From positions 1,054,001-1,118,000 of the forward strand of contig NZ_CP042828.1 in assembly GCF_008000995.1 (NCBI RefSeq): a stretch of DNA of 64,000 bases, written 5' to 3'. Each line of letters begins with the position of its first letter. Positions within the stretch are counted from its first letter, which is position 1. A program made the translations under genes and the position numbers. The notes beneath the pieces were generated by a model. The model saw only the letters and a program-made list of their open reading frames with translations, was not told the DNA's origin and ran no database searches. Positions 17,437 through 26,355 of the stretch are shown here, piece after piece. The DNA comes from Ruania zhangjianzhongii. Its GTDB lineage: Bacteria; Actinomycetota; Actinomycetes; Actinomycetales; Beutenbergiaceae.

Positions 17437-18192
17437 GTGTCAGAGAACTCGAACCCGATCGCCGCGGCCACCGATTCCGGGCCCGCGATCACTGTGGTGC
17501 AGCATCAGGAGTCCGTACCGCTCGGCCTCCTCACAGATGCGCTGGCGGGCGCCCGGCTGCACATCGTGCGCCCGGACGCCGGTGAGCCGTTGCCCGGCGC
17601 CGAAGGGCTGGAGGCCCTGATCGTGCTGGGTGGCAGCATGGCCGCGCACGATGAACAGGACCACCCGTGGCTCGCCGCGGAACGGGATCTGCTCAGCGCC
17701 GCGGTGCAGCACGGGGTGCCGACGCTTGCCGTCTGCCTGGGCGCGCAACAGCTGGCGATGGCCCGCGGCGGGCAGGTGGAGAAGTCCGCCCCGACCGGTC
17801 CGGAGCAGGGGGTGATCGAGGTGCGGATGCGCCCGGATGCGGTCACCGATCCGGTGCTCGGCCCCGTGGTGGCCGCTCTCGGCCGGGACATTCCAGCTCC
17901 CTCGATGCACGCCGATGCCGTCACCGCTCTTCCGGCAGAGGCCACCTGGCTGGCCAGCTCGCAGCAGTACCCGTTCCAGGCGTTCCGGGTCGGGAGTGCC
18001 GTGGGTGTGCAGTTCCACCCGGAGGCGGGGGAGGACGTGATACGCCGTTGGGCCGAGAACCGGGGTCTGGACGTCGAGGAGGTCACGGCCGGCTACCGGC
18101 CGAACGCCGAGGCGCTGACCACCCTGGTCACCGAGCTCGGCGCCGCTTTCCTCGCCCAGATCGCCGACCGGTCGCGGCTCGCCGTCCGGTAA
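17437..18192 (+). CDS. Class I glutamine amidotransferase-like protein
   Basis: Stand-alone amidotransferase-fold protein of about 251 aa, of the group resembling the GMP synthase glutaminase domain. The nucleophile Cys lies in LAVCLGAQQLA and the His/Glu pair in VQFHPEAG. The glutamine source and acceptor are unknown; family members may also be gamma-glutamyl hydrolases. I chose the GTG at 17437 (SENSNP), since TACCTT seven bases upstream looks like a -10 box of a leaderless transcript. The frame is open upstream to 17308. It converges on the alpha/beta hydrolase gene across a long hairpin. Confidence 0.85.
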   Translation: MSENSNPIAAATDSGPAITVVQHQESVPLGLLTDALAGARLHIVRPDAGEPLPGAEGLEALIVLGGSMAAHDEQDHPWLAAERDLLSAAVQHGVPTLAVCLGAQQLAMARGGQVEKSAPTGPEQGVIEVRMRPDAVTDPVLGPVVAALGRDIPAPSMHADAVTALPAEATWLASSQQYPFQAFRVGSAVGVQFHPEAGEDVIRRWAENRGLDVEEVTAGYRPNAEALTTLVTELGAAFLAQIADRSRLAVR

Positions 18193-18208
18193 GGCACCTC
18201 GACGCCCA

Positions 18209-18277
18209 TGAAGTGACGGATATACGGCCGGGCTGTGCCCCTATGTGGCACAGCGCGGGCGTATATCCGTCACTTCA
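18209..18277. terminator. Bidirectional hairpin between convergent genes
   Basis: Outer arms of 18 bases pair perfectly (18209-18226 with 18260-18277). The inner 13 bases on each side pair at about 11 positions, so the stem spans about 31 pairs. It lies between the stops of the amidotransferase and hydrolase genes and includes the hydrolase stop codon. A shared bidirectional terminator is the simplest reading. Confidence 0.7.
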
Positions 18278-19420
18278 CGACGTGAACACCTCGTCGAAGA
18301 ACTCCCCGACCTGCTGCTGCAGCGCAGGCGGGAACGAGTGCGGCGCATCCACGAACACGCTCCGGTACGCATCCCGCGCCCCCGCTGCGGTATACCGGGC
18401 CGCGATCAGCTCATCCGCAGCGCGCATCCCGGCGAGGGGGAACAGCCCGTCCCGCTCGGCGTAGCCGACGAACAGCGGCCGGGGTCGGCGGGCGGCGGCG
18501 ATGTCCGGCCAGTCCGCGACCCGGCCGATCCCCGGGTTCATCATCAGCCAGGCGTGTGAGTGCACGTAGCCGTCCAGCAGATGCTCCATCGTGGACATCA
18601 TCGCGATCACGGCTGCGGCGCGAACGTTCTCGTTCAACGCCGTGGCCAGTGCCGCCCGGGCGCCGCCACCGGAGAGGCCCACCACCCCCACTCCGCCCGG
18701 GAGGACGTCCGCTCGGGAGTCGAGGAGGTCGACGGCGATGCTGTCCTCCCGCGCGACCGCACCTCCCCAGGAGGTACCCAGGATGCCGAGCAGCTTGGCC
18801 ATCGCGTCCTCGTGCGGCCAGGCGTAGGCGTCATACCGGGCCGCTTCGGTGAGGATCTCACCCGCCTGTTCGCGGGCAGCGACGGCGAGTTCCCCAGCCC
18901 GGCGGGTACGGCCCGGCATGTCCTCGATCGGGATGCGGCGGCTGCCCCAGCCGAAGGCGTCCGGGACCAGTACCGCGTAGCCCCGGCGGGCCAGCTCGTT
19001 GGCATAGGGGATGCCGCCGTAGAGCTCCGCCCGGGCGGCCAAAGCGCCCGGTTCGGTGGGCCGCGGCCCGTCGGCGATCTTCTCCTTGCCGTAGTACTTC
19101 ACCCCGCCATGGCAGTGCAGGGCGACCACGCCCGGCAGCGGGCGGGCCTCGCCGGCCGGGCGGAGCAGCCAGCCCACGCTCGGCGCGCCGAAGCCGACGT
19201 CCCAGCGCAGCACGGCGGCGTCCACGCCGCCGGAGGACCAGGTCGCGGCCGTCTCCGGTTCCACCCGGTCCGGTACGGGAAGTAGGCCGAGGGTGGTGCG
19301 CAATCGGGAGCGGACAGCTGCGCCGTCGGGAGTGTCGGAGGAGAACAACGGGCCGGCACTCCGGGCCAGTTCCCACAGGCCGGACAGGGAACGCAGATCG
19401 GCGGGGGAGGAGTCGGTCAC
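18275..19420 (-). CDS. Alpha/beta-hydrolase (esterase/dienelactone-hydrolase-like)
   Basis: Cytoplasmic serine hydrolase of about 381 aa. The nucleophile elbow is GLSGGGAR (Ser in GxSxG), preceded by the oxyanion segment CHGGVKYYG and followed by an Asp in YAERDGLFP and a His in VDAPHSFP. The long N-terminal region before the hydrolase core resembles acetylxylan-esterase-like proteins, so a sugar ester is possible but unproven. The GTG at 19420 (TDSSPADL) or 19429 are the candidate starts; neither has a strong RBS. The open frame further upstream runs antisense through the GIN gene and is not coding. The stop codon is inside the long convergent hairpin. Confidence 0.83.
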   Translation of the reverse strand: MTDSSPADLRSLSGLWELARSAGPLFSSDTPDGAAVRSRLRTTLGLLPVPDRVEPETAATWSSGGVDAAVLRWDVGFGAPSVGWLLRPAGEARPLPGVVALHCHGGVKYYGKEKIADGPRPTEPGALAARAELYGGIPYANELARRGYAVLVPDAFGWGSRRIPIEDMPGRTRRAGELAVAAREQAGEILTEAARYDAYAWPHEDAMAKLLGILGTSWGGAVAREDSIAVDLLDSRADVLPGGVGVVGLSGGGARAALATALNENVRAAAVIAMMSTMEHLLDGYVHSHAWLMMNPGIGRVADWPDIAAARRPRPLFVGYAERDGLFPLAGMRAADELIAARYTAAGARDAYRSVFVDAPHSFPPALQQQVGEFFDEVFTS

Positions 19421-19479
19421 GATGCTCACGCTAGTGGGCGGAGGCCGCGCTGTGGCCGGCTCGGATGCTTCGACAGATC

Positions 19480-20190
19480 TCAGTCGGCGACAATCTCGCC
19501 GCCACCGTCGATGTGCTCGGTGACTTCGGCGCCACCGGTGTGCCGGGTGGTGCCGGAGCCGGAGATGGAGGCGTCCAGGGTGTCGGTCGCATGGACCTCG
19601 ATGTCGCCGGAGCCCTCGATGGCGGTTGCCGCGGTGGTGGCCTCGAGGCGATCGCCGTGGAACTCGCCGCTGCCCTCGATGAGCACGTCCAGGTGTTCGG
19701 CCGTTCCCTCCAGTTCGACCGAGCCGCTGCCGGAGATCACTACCCGCACCTCGTCGGCGTCGATCTCGGTGAGGTCGATGTCGCCGGAACCATCGATGTG
19801 CACGGTCAGCTGGTCGGCGGGCGCTACGACACCGGACACCGAGCCCGATCCGGCGATCTCCACCGCGTCCAGCTCCGGCAGGCTCAGCTCGTAGTCGATC
19901 GGTCCGGGGCTGTTCAGGAAGCCGCCGTCCACGTCCAGCGCCAGCACGCCGGCGCGTTCCTCGGTCTCGATCCTCTCCAGGGTGTTGCGGCCGGCCGTCA
20001 CCGCCAGCGCGGGGTCGCCCGGCTGGAAAGTGACGTCGCCCGTGCCCTCGACACGCACCCCGGTTGCGCCCGCGGGTACGTCGCGATTCTCGGTGGCCGT
20101 CGGGCCGGCGGAGACGAAGCCACAGCCGGCGAGCCCCACCCCGCCCACGCCTAGCGCCAGGGCGACGGTCAGGATGCGTCGAACCATCAT
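19480..20190 (-). CDS. GIN-domain (DUF2807-like) lipoprotein
   Basis: Exported lipoprotein of 236 aa: signal peptide with lipobox GLAGC near residue 23, then a right-handed beta-solenoid-like region made of repeated short strands with the recurrent motif GSGD/GSGS (for example VEIAGSGSVSG, VHIDGSGDID, VVISGSGSVE). This is the hallmark of putative auto-transporter adhesin head GIN domains. Function is unknown. AGGAGGAG lies close ahead of the tandem ATGs at 20190/20187. It is divergent from the membrane protein at 20366. Confidence 0.88.
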   Translation of the reverse strand: MMVRRILTVALALGVGGVGLAGCGFVSAGPTATENRDVPAGATGVRVEGTGDVTFQPGDPALAVTAGRNTLERIETEERAGVLALDVDGGFLNSPGPIDYELSLPELDAVEIAGSGSVSGVVAPADQLTVHIDGSGDIDLTEIDADEVRVVISGSGSVELEGTAEHLDVLIEGSGEFHGDRLEATTAATAIEGSGDIEVHATDTLDASISGSGTTRHTGGAEVTEHIDGGGEIVAD

Positions 20191-20326
20191 TGCTCCTCCT
20201 CGGAAAGTGGGCGGCCCGCCCCTCCAGCGGGCCTGGTACCACTCTGATGCTCGGGGTGTTCCCGGGGGTATCGGGGACCACCCCGGTCCAACCCTGGCTC
20301 TGGGCTCGGGGTGGCACTGAACGCCC

Positions 20327-20354
20327 CTCTAGAATTATTAGAGTGTGCACTCTA
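20327..20354 (+). promoter_or_regulatory. Palindrome just before membrane-protein gene
   Basis: TAGAGTG and CACTCTA (20339-20354) form a perfect 7+2+7 dyad, and a second, overlapping dyad CTCTA...TAGAG starts at 20327. TAGAAT at 20330 could be a -10 box for the gene at 20366. The arrangement suits an operator that overlaps a promoter; a GntR/TetR-type protein, perhaps the TetR gene at the end of the same unit, might bind. Confidence 0.45.
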
Positions 20355-20365
20355 GTATTGGGGTC

Positions 20366-21082
20366 ATGGAACCGACCGAGCTTCGTCAGTCTCGCGCCAT
20401 TCCCGCGCTGTTCGGTGCCGGGGTGCTGGCGCTCGGCGCAGTGGTCGGGGTCGTCGCCGGCCCGGCGGCCGCCCGGCTGGTGGCCCTCATCGAGCGCACC
20501 CCGATCCCCTCACCCCGGCTGCTCGAGGTCCTCGCCGAGCTGCCCCTCGGCTGGACCCTGCCGATCGGGCTGGTGCTGGGCGCTGGGGCGGGTGTGCTGC
20601 TCGCCGGGGTGATCACCCACGAAAGTCTGAAGCTCACGGTGAGCACAGACGGTCTGGAGTACCGGCAGAAGGACCGGGAGGGCTGGCTCGACCACCACGA
20701 CGTGGCGAGCGTGCATCGCGACGGACGCTACGCCGTCGTCTGCGATCGCGAGCGGGGCGTCCTTGCCCGGCTGGACGCGGACGGCCTCAGTAGCGAACGG
20801 CTCCGGGCGGCACTCCAGGCGCACGGCTATCGCTGGTTGCCAGCGGACCCGTTCGACGCCGACTACCGGCGCTGGCAGGACGGCCGCCCCGCGTTCACCG
20901 ACGCCGAACACCGGCTGATCCGCAGCTGGCGCAAGGCCGGCAAGGACGAGGAGGAGCGGGCCGAGGCCGAGGTCGACCTACGCGCGGCGCACCTGGCTGT
21001 CCGGGAGCGCGATGGTCGCATCCAGGTCCGCCGCACAGGACAATCGAGACATGGCACGCACCGTCGACCCGCAACGCCATGA
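20366..21082 (+). CDS. Two-helix membrane protein, YqeB-like
   Basis: About 238 aa with two N-terminal membrane helices (GAGVLALGAVVGVVAG and PIGLVLGAGAGVLLAGVI) and a soluble C-terminal part (about 90-238) that begins with a PH-like beta stretch (LKLTVSTDGLEYRQKD). Function unknown; the layout resembles YqeB-type proteins. I chose the ATG at 20366 (MEPTEL) because GGGG precedes it. The 3' end overlaps the TetR gene by 32 bases, so regulator and membrane protein are probably co-expressed, and the palindrome upstream may be the regulatory site. Confidence 0.75.
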   Translation: MEPTELRQSRAIPALFGAGVLALGAVVGVVAGPAAARLVALIERTPIPSPRLLEVLAELPLGWTLPIGLVLGAGAGVLLAGVITHESLKLTVSTDGLEYRQKDREGWLDHHDVASVHRDGRYAVVCDRERGVLARLDADGLSSERLRAALQAHGYRWLPADPFDADYRRWQDGRPAFTDAEHRLIRSWRKAGKDEEERAEAEVDLRAAHLAVRERDGRIQVRRTGQSRHGTHRRPATP

Positions 21083-21647
21083 GGCGCGGCGGCTGCAGAT
21101 CATCGACGCTGCCCTGACCGTGATCGCCGCGCGCGGCTACGAGGGTGCTACGACAGCCGCCATCTGCCGCGAGGCCCGGATCGGCTCGGGCACGTTCTTC
21201 CACTACTTCCCGACCAAGGTGGAACTACTGCTGGCGATTCTGACGTTGGGTACCGACGAGGTGAGTGAGCTCGGCGATGAGCTCGCCGGATTCGAGGATC
21301 CGCTGGCGGCGATCGGGCGGATCGTCGACCAGGCGATCGCCGACGCCGCCGACCCACGCATTGGCGGATTCGTGCTCGCCGTGGCTGCGGTGATGCACCA
21401 GCCGCAGGTGGCGGCGGCCTTGCAGGCCGATGAGGACGCCCAGGCCCGCTTGCTGGTGGACTGGCTCGCCCGCGCCCAGGAGGCGGGCCAGATCCGCACG
21501 GACCTGCCCGCCGCACGGCTCGGTTCCTGGGTGCGGCTGCTGCTGGACGGTTTTCTGGAGCGGATCGCCACCGAGGAGGGCTTCACCGCGGAGCGGGAGG
21601 CGCCGGTGCTGCGGGAGGCGGTGTTCGAGTTTCTGGCGGCCTCCTGA
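21051..21647 (+). CDS. TetR-family transcriptional regulator
   Basis: Repressor-type protein of about 198 aa. The N-terminal helix-turn-helix is plain (ALTVIAARGYEGATTAAICREAR, then GSGTFFHYFPTKVELL); the rest is helical ligand-binding domain. The ATG at 21051 (MARTVDP) is preferred, because the sequence before it is the 3' end of the overlapping membrane-protein gene. It is likely to control its own unit. Its effector is unknown. Confidence 0.93.
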   Translation: MARTVDPQRHEARRLQIIDAALTVIAARGYEGATTAAICREARIGSGTFFHYFPTKVELLLAILTLGTDEVSELGDELAGFEDPLAAIGRIVDQAIADAADPRIGGFVLAVAAVMHQPQVAAALQADEDAQARLLVDWLARAQEAGQIRTDLPAARLGSWVRLLLDGFLERIATEEGFTAEREAPVLREAVFEFLAAS

Positions 21648-21689
21648 TCCTGAAGCCCGATGGCCGGGCTCCAGAACCAGGAGGGACGG

Positions 21690-22667
21690 TCACGACTTGC
21701 GCGAGTTGGCGTCGATGTAGACGACCACGATGAGGATGGCGCCCTTGATGATCCATTGGAAGTAGGTGTCGATCCCCAGCAGCACCATGGCGTTCGTGAT
21801 CACGCCGAGCAGCAGTGCCGCCACGATCACACCAAACACGTTCCCGCGGCCGCCGAACAGCGAGGTGCCGCCGAGGATCACCACGGTGATGATGTCGAAG
21901 AGCATCCCCTCACCGAGCGAGGCACCGCCGGACATGGTGCGGGAGGTGACCCCGATGGAAGCGAGGGTGGTCAGCACGGAGGCGATCACGAAGGCCAGCA
22001 TGATGACCCAGCGGACGTTGATACCACTCAGCCGGCTGGCCTCCTCGTTGCCGCCGACGGCGTAGAACGAGCGTCCCAGTGCGGTGCGGTTGGTAAAGAT
22101 CGAGCAAAGCACCGCGATGATCACCATCGCGTAGACGGGCACCGGGATCATGAAGAGGTAGCCCATCCCGAAGTAGTTGAACCAGCTCGGCAGACCGCCG
22201 ATCGGCAGCCCGCGCGAGTACAGGTACGCCACGCCCATCAGCACGTTCATCATCACCAGCGTGCAGATGAACGCAGGCACCTTCCCCAGCACCACCACCA
22301 CACCGTTGACCAGGCCGATCACGATGGACAGGGCCAGGACGGCGAGGACGGAGGCCCACATCGGCCACGAGTGGTTCGCGACCAGGCCGGCGAGGAGCAC
22401 GGACGTCAGTCCGATCGAGGACCCGACGGAGAGGTCCAGCTTGGCGACGAGGATGACGAAGAACTGGCCCAGTCCGGCAATGGCCAGGAACGAGACTTGG
22501 CGGGCAATGTTCAGCAGGTTGCCGAGGTCCCGGAAGCCGTCGATCGCGATCGAGCAGATGAGCACGAGGGCGACGAACAGGACGACGATCATCCACTCGT
22601 TCGCGTACCGCTGCACGGTGGCGGCCAGTGGCGCTCGTCGGGTCGCAGTCAGTGTTGGAGACGTCAT
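21690..22667 (-). CDS. Sugar ABC transporter permease, RbsC-like (CUT2)
   Basis: Membrane channel subunit of the importer in the ten-gene catabolic operon, 325 aa with eight to ten hydrophobic segments and the family motif GGNEEASRLSGINVRW before a conserved VILGGTSLFGGRG loop. The ATG at 22667 follows the ATPase stop by five bases; the ribosome-binding site is weak, so expression may depend on coupling. It is the last gene of the operon. Known relatives carry pentoses, hexoses or autoinducer-like sugars. Confidence 0.93.
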   Translation of the reverse strand: MTSPTLTATRRAPLAATVQRYANEWMIVVLFVALVLICSIAIDGFRDLGNLLNIARQVSFLAIAGLGQFFVILVAKLDLSVGSSIGLTSVLLAGLVANHSWPMWASVLAVLALSIVIGLVNGVVVVLGKVPAFICTLVMMNVLMGVAYLYSRGLPIGGLPSWFNYFGMGYLFMIPVPVYAMVIIAVLCSIFTNRTALGRSFYAVGGNEEASRLSGINVRWVIMLAFVIASVLTTLASIGVTSRTMSGGASLGEGMLFDIITVVILGGTSLFGGRGNVFGVIVAALLLGVITNAMVLLGIDTYFQWIIKGAILIVVVYIDANSRKS

Positions 22668-22672
22668 AGCAG

Positions 22673-24193
22673 TCAGATCCCTAGAATTCCGGCGGTGATA
22701 GTGGGCTGGTCCTTGCGCGCGCCAGTCACGACATCGCGGACCTTTCCCTCGTAGAGGATGTAGACGCGGTTCGAGAGCCCGATCAGCTCTTCGACCTCGG
22801 GTGAGACCAGCAGCACGGCCTTTCCTGCTGCCGTCAGCTCGGTGATCAGCTCGTAGATCGCCGACTTGGCACCGACGTCGATGCCGCGGGTGGGCTCGTC
22901 CATCAGGAAGATGTCGGTGTCGGCGAGCAGCCACTTCGCGATGACGACCTTCTGCTGGTTGCCGCCGGAGAGGCTGAGGATCCCCTGGGTGAGGGACCGG
23001 TACTTGAGCCCGAGCTTCGCCAAGATGGCTCGCGCTGCCGTGTTTTCCTGGCGGCGAGAGACGAACGGGCCGGTGGAGAACTTCCGGATCGCCGACAGGC
23101 TCGCGTTGCGGCCGACGCTGAGCGCGCCGTTGACACCGAGCGACTTGCGGTCGTCGGGAATGTAGCCGAGTCCGTGGGCGATCGCCTTGCGCGGTGTCAA
23201 CCGGGTCAGTCGCTTGCCCTTGACCGTGATCGTTCCCTTCTCCAGGGCGTAGTCGCCGAACAGCGCGCGCAGCAGCTCTGTCTTGCCCGCGCCGACCAGA
23301 CCGGCTACGCCCACGACCTCGCCGGCGTTTACGGTCAGACCGACGTCGGTGAAGCTGTCGCTGGTCAGCTCGGAGACCTCCAGCAGGGGGACTGGTTGAG
23401 GCGAGGCGATCGGTGGGAAGACCGAGTCGAGCGGCCGGCCGGCCACCAGCTCGACGAGGCGATCCTTGGTGAGGCCGGCGACGTTCCCGTTCTCGACGTG
23501 CTCGCCATCGCGCAGCACCGTGTAGGTGTCACAGATCTCGAAGATCTCGTCCAGCCGGTGCGAGATGTAGATGATGCCCTTGCCGGCCGCTTTGAGGCGA
23601 CTGATGATCGCCATGATCTTCTCGATGTCCTCTTCCGGCAGCACTGCGGTCAGCTCGTCGAGGACGATCAGCGAGGCGTCGGAGGCGAGCGCCCGGGCCA
23701 GTTGGACGAACTGCTTCTCCACCGTCCGCAGATCCTTCACCCGCGCGTTCAGGGGCATCGTGACGCCGAGGTCGTCCAGTAGCTCGGCAGCACGGGCACG
23801 CTGTGCTGCGCGGTCGACGAACGGGCCACGGGTGAGGTACTTGCCCATGAAGATGTTCTCGACGACGGTGAGCTCGGGGGCGAGCTGCAGCTCCTGGTGG
23901 ACCGCTGCGATGCCACGCTTCTGGCTGTCGGCCACATCGAAGTGCGGCGACATGACCTCCCCGCCGATGAGCACCTCACCGGAGGTTCGGGAGTACTCCC
24001 CGATGACGCATTTGCACAGGGTCGACTTGCCTGCCCCGTTCTCGCCGACCAGGGCGTGGCACTCGCCCGCTCCGACGGTGAACGAGACCCGCTTCAGCGC
24101 ATCGACTCCGGGGAAGGACTTGCTCAGCTCGCGGACCTCCAGGATCGGCACGGCCGGTGCTGCGCGCCGGTCGGTGGCCAGTTCCGCGGTCAT
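22673..24193 (-). CDS. Sugar ABC transporter ATP-binding protein, tandem NBD (CUT2)
   Basis: Double ATPase of about 506 aa that drives the CUT2 importer. The first half has Walker A GENGAGKST (about residues 50-58), VENIFMG and Walker B LIVLDELTAV. The second half has a degenerate Walker A (GLVGAGKTEL), signature LSGGNQQKVV and Walker B LMDEPTRGID, as in RbsA/MglA. In the first half the usual DEPTA is DELTA. The ATG at 24193 (MTAEL) has GGAGAGAAGG ahead and overlaps the stop of the glycosidase-like gene by four bases. Confidence 0.95.
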   Translation of the reverse strand: MTAELATDRRAAPAVPILEVRELSKSFPGVDALKRVSFTVGAGECHALVGENGAGKSTLCKCVIGEYSRTSGEVLIGGEVMSPHFDVADSQKRGIAAVHQELQLAPELTVVENIFMGKYLTRGPFVDRAAQRARAAELLDDLGVTMPLNARVKDLRTVEKQFVQLARALASDASLIVLDELTAVLPEEDIEKIMAIISRLKAAGKGIIYISHRLDEIFEICDTYTVLRDGEHVENGNVAGLTKDRLVELVAGRPLDSVFPPIASPQPVPLLEVSELTSDSFTDVGLTVNAGEVVGVAGLVGAGKTELLRALFGDYALEKGTITVKGKRLTRLTPRKAIAHGLGYIPDDRKSLGVNGALSVGRNASLSAIRKFSTGPFVSRRQENTAARAILAKLGLKYRSLTQGILSLSGGNQQKVVIAKWLLADTDIFLMDEPTRGIDVGAKSAIYELITELTAAGKAVLLVSPEVEELIGLSNRVYILYEGKVRDVVTGARKDQPTITAGILGI

Positions 24194-26316
24194 GCCTTCT
24201 CTCCCTCGAGCCACAGCCAGCCCAGCGCTTCGATCCCGGAGGAGACGACGCTGTCGTCGGTGGCTTCAGGGTGCAAGACGTTCCCGATCAGCCGGTTCAG
24301 CTCGTGGTAGGGGTACATCGAGCTCTTCACGCCGGTGAAGTTCACCGGGAGGATGTCGAAGAACATCTCTTTGACGATGTCGAAGTCGGCCTCGTTCAGC
24401 TCCAGGATCCGGTGCAGGAGTTCACGCTTGCGCTCCGGATCTTCTCCCTGCTCGTAGTCGAGCGAGGTGAGTGCCATGTCGTAGATGACGCGGTTGCGAC
24501 GCTGCGCATTGCGCAGCCGCTCGAAGTGCGGCACCCACCGGCTCAACCTCGCCTCGGCGCGCAGTTCGCTCTCCACGGCCTCGATACTGGCCAGGAGCGA
24601 GGGATGTGCCTCGATCGCGCGCCTGATCGCCGGCCGATCGCCTTCGGCGAGCACATTCGACTGGAACGGGAACGGCGTGGTGTACAGGGCGAGTTGGCTC
24701 TCGTGGATGGTGAGCATGCCCTGCAGGATCGCCAGGACCCGATCGCCGAGGTCCGTACCGAACTGCGCGCGGCACACTCGGCTGAAGAACTCCGCCTGGT
24801 CCATCCGCGAGCCCCAGGCATAGTTCGCATGGGCCCACTGGTGCATGAACAGCCCGGCCCACTCGAACATGTACCCGTTCACCCCGTGCACACCGTGCTG
24901 CACGCTGCCGACGTGCTGTTCGATGTCCCGCTCGATGGTCTGCACGTTCGCCTCGTCGGAGTACCGCAACAGGTTCGACTCGAACGTCCGGTACAGCCGG
25001 CCCATCGTCGACGTGATCGAGTTCGACTCGGTGTCCCGGCCCCAGATGCGGTGCGCGCCGAAGGCCTCCACCCACTTGGTGAACTCGGCCTCCGGCACGT
25101 ACAGGCCTGGTGCCCAGAACAGCACCACATCGTCGGGAATCGTCTCGGCCACCTCTCGTAGCCACTGCGGATCCTTCTCCAGCGGTGGTTGCCGGAATGC
25201 ACGGATGCCGACGACGATGTCTGCCTTGACGCTGCGTACCTCACGGTAGATCTGATGCAGCAGGTCGAGGTTCGCGGCGTGCTTGGCCTCGCCCGGGGAG
25301 ACGTTCTGGCCGCCCCACCGTGCCTGGCACCGATCGCACTGGCAGAACCAGAAGCCTTCTTCGCTCTCCTCCAGGGCGTAGCCGTCGAAGCCGAGCTCGG
25401 CGATCCTGCGCATGGCCGCGAGGATGTAGTCCACGGTCTCCGGGTCGGACAGGCAGGCAGAGTCGAAATCGTTGAGGAAGCCACTGCCGACCGGGGGGAT
25501 CATTCGCTTCTCGGGGTGCGCGATCGTCCAGCCGCCGTTGTAGGAGTTCAGGCCGACGTAGGCGAACAGCTTCACACCATAGGTATGGGCGTACTCGAGG
25601 AGTTCGGGCAGGAAGTCTGCTGCGATGTTCGGGTGGGAGAACTTGATGTCCAGGAACCGATTGACTTCCTTCGCCCAGACCTTCATCGGGATGTCCTGAT
25701 AGACCGTCTCGGGGTAGCCCTCGAGCGCAAATGGCCAGTACCCGTACATCACCATGTTCAGCTGGTTGATCTTGCCGTCCAGGCAGGTACGGATGTAGGC
25801 CTTCCAGTCCTCGAGGCCCCACAGCTGCATGTCGAAGCCCATCCGGCCATAGCCGGCGTACCAGGAGAACGTCGGGGCGACGGCCCGCACGGGAACGTCC
25901 GGATAGTCCACCACCTGGCACTGCGGCAGTTGGAGCGCCGTCCGGCCGGGGTGGTGGGTTCGGGTGTAGTCGGCGATCACCTTGAGGGTGCTCAGTCCGT
26001 GTACCAGACCGGCCCTGGTCCCGGTGTGCAGCGTCGTGGCGGACTCGGTGATCTCCAGGACGTAGCCCTGCTGTGCGAAGAGTTCCAGCTTCGCCTGGTC
26101 CACGTCCCAGGCCGCCGGGTCGAACGCCACGATTCGGAGCCGATAGCCGGAGCCGGTGACGTCGGCGTGGTCGGCCAGCCGTTCGGTGACGATCGCCGAG
26201 ATCTCTGCAGCCGATACGTCCGGCAGGCTGTCGTGGGACAGCGCGATGGTCTCGATCTCGACGGTGACCTGGTCGTCGTCCCGGATCTGCTGGGGTTCGG
26301 GGAAAATGTCGATCAT
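24190..26316 (-). CDS. Cytoplasmic glycoside-hydrolase-like protein (GH20b-like domain plus TIM barrel)
   Basis: Protein of 708 aa without signal peptide, so it would act on an imported glycoside. The N-terminus (about 1-140) resembles the zincin-like accessory domain of GH20 and related enzymes (LHTGTRAGLVHGLSTLKVI). It is followed by an apparent TIM barrel (about 145-480) and a helical C-terminal part. The barrel holds LEESEEGFWFCQCDRC, a Glu-rich stretch followed by a Cys-x-Cys-x-x-Cys cluster like that in DUF4838-type proteins. I cannot name the catalytic residues or the substrate. GGAG precedes the ATG by about seven bases. It lies between binding protein and ATPase genes, an unusual place for a hydrolase. 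Confidence 0.75.
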   Translation of the reverse strand: MIDIFPEPQQIRDDDQVTVEIETIALSHDSLPDVSAAEISAIVTERLADHADVTGSGYRLRIVAFDPAAWDVDQAKLELFAQQGYVLEITESATTLHTGTRAGLVHGLSTLKVIADYTRTHHPGRTALQLPQCQVVDYPDVPVRAVAPTFSWYAGYGRMGFDMQLWGLEDWKAYIRTCLDGKINQLNMVMYGYWPFALEGYPETVYQDIPMKVWAKEVNRFLDIKFSHPNIAADFLPELLEYAHTYGVKLFAYVGLNSYNGGWTIAHPEKRMIPPVGSGFLNDFDSACLSDPETVDYILAAMRRIAELGFDGYALEESEEGFWFCQCDRCQARWGGQNVSPGEAKHAANLDLLHQIYREVRSVKADIVVGIRAFRQPPLEKDPQWLREVAETIPDDVVLFWAPGLYVPEAEFTKWVEAFGAHRIWGRDTESNSITSTMGRLYRTFESNLLRYSDEANVQTIERDIEQHVGSVQHGVHGVNGYMFEWAGLFMHQWAHANYAWGSRMDQAEFFSRVCRAQFGTDLGDRVLAILQGMLTIHESQLALYTTPFPFQSNVLAEGDRPAIRRAIEAHPSLLASIEAVESELRAEARLSRWVPHFERLRNAQRRNRVIYDMALTSLDYEQGEDPERKRELLHRILELNEADFDIVKEMFFDILPVNFTGVKSSMYPYHELNRLIGNVLHPEATDDSVVSSGIEALGWLWLEGEKA

Positions 26317-26355
26317 GCCAACTCCAAAGTGGTCGCAGAGCGTGCGGGCGGACGG

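Noticed and set aside
19421-20350. Upstream extension of the alpha/beta hydrolase frame
   Set aside because: It runs through the GIN-domain gene in another frame and gives Arg-rich nonsense; the hydrolase starts near 19420-19429.
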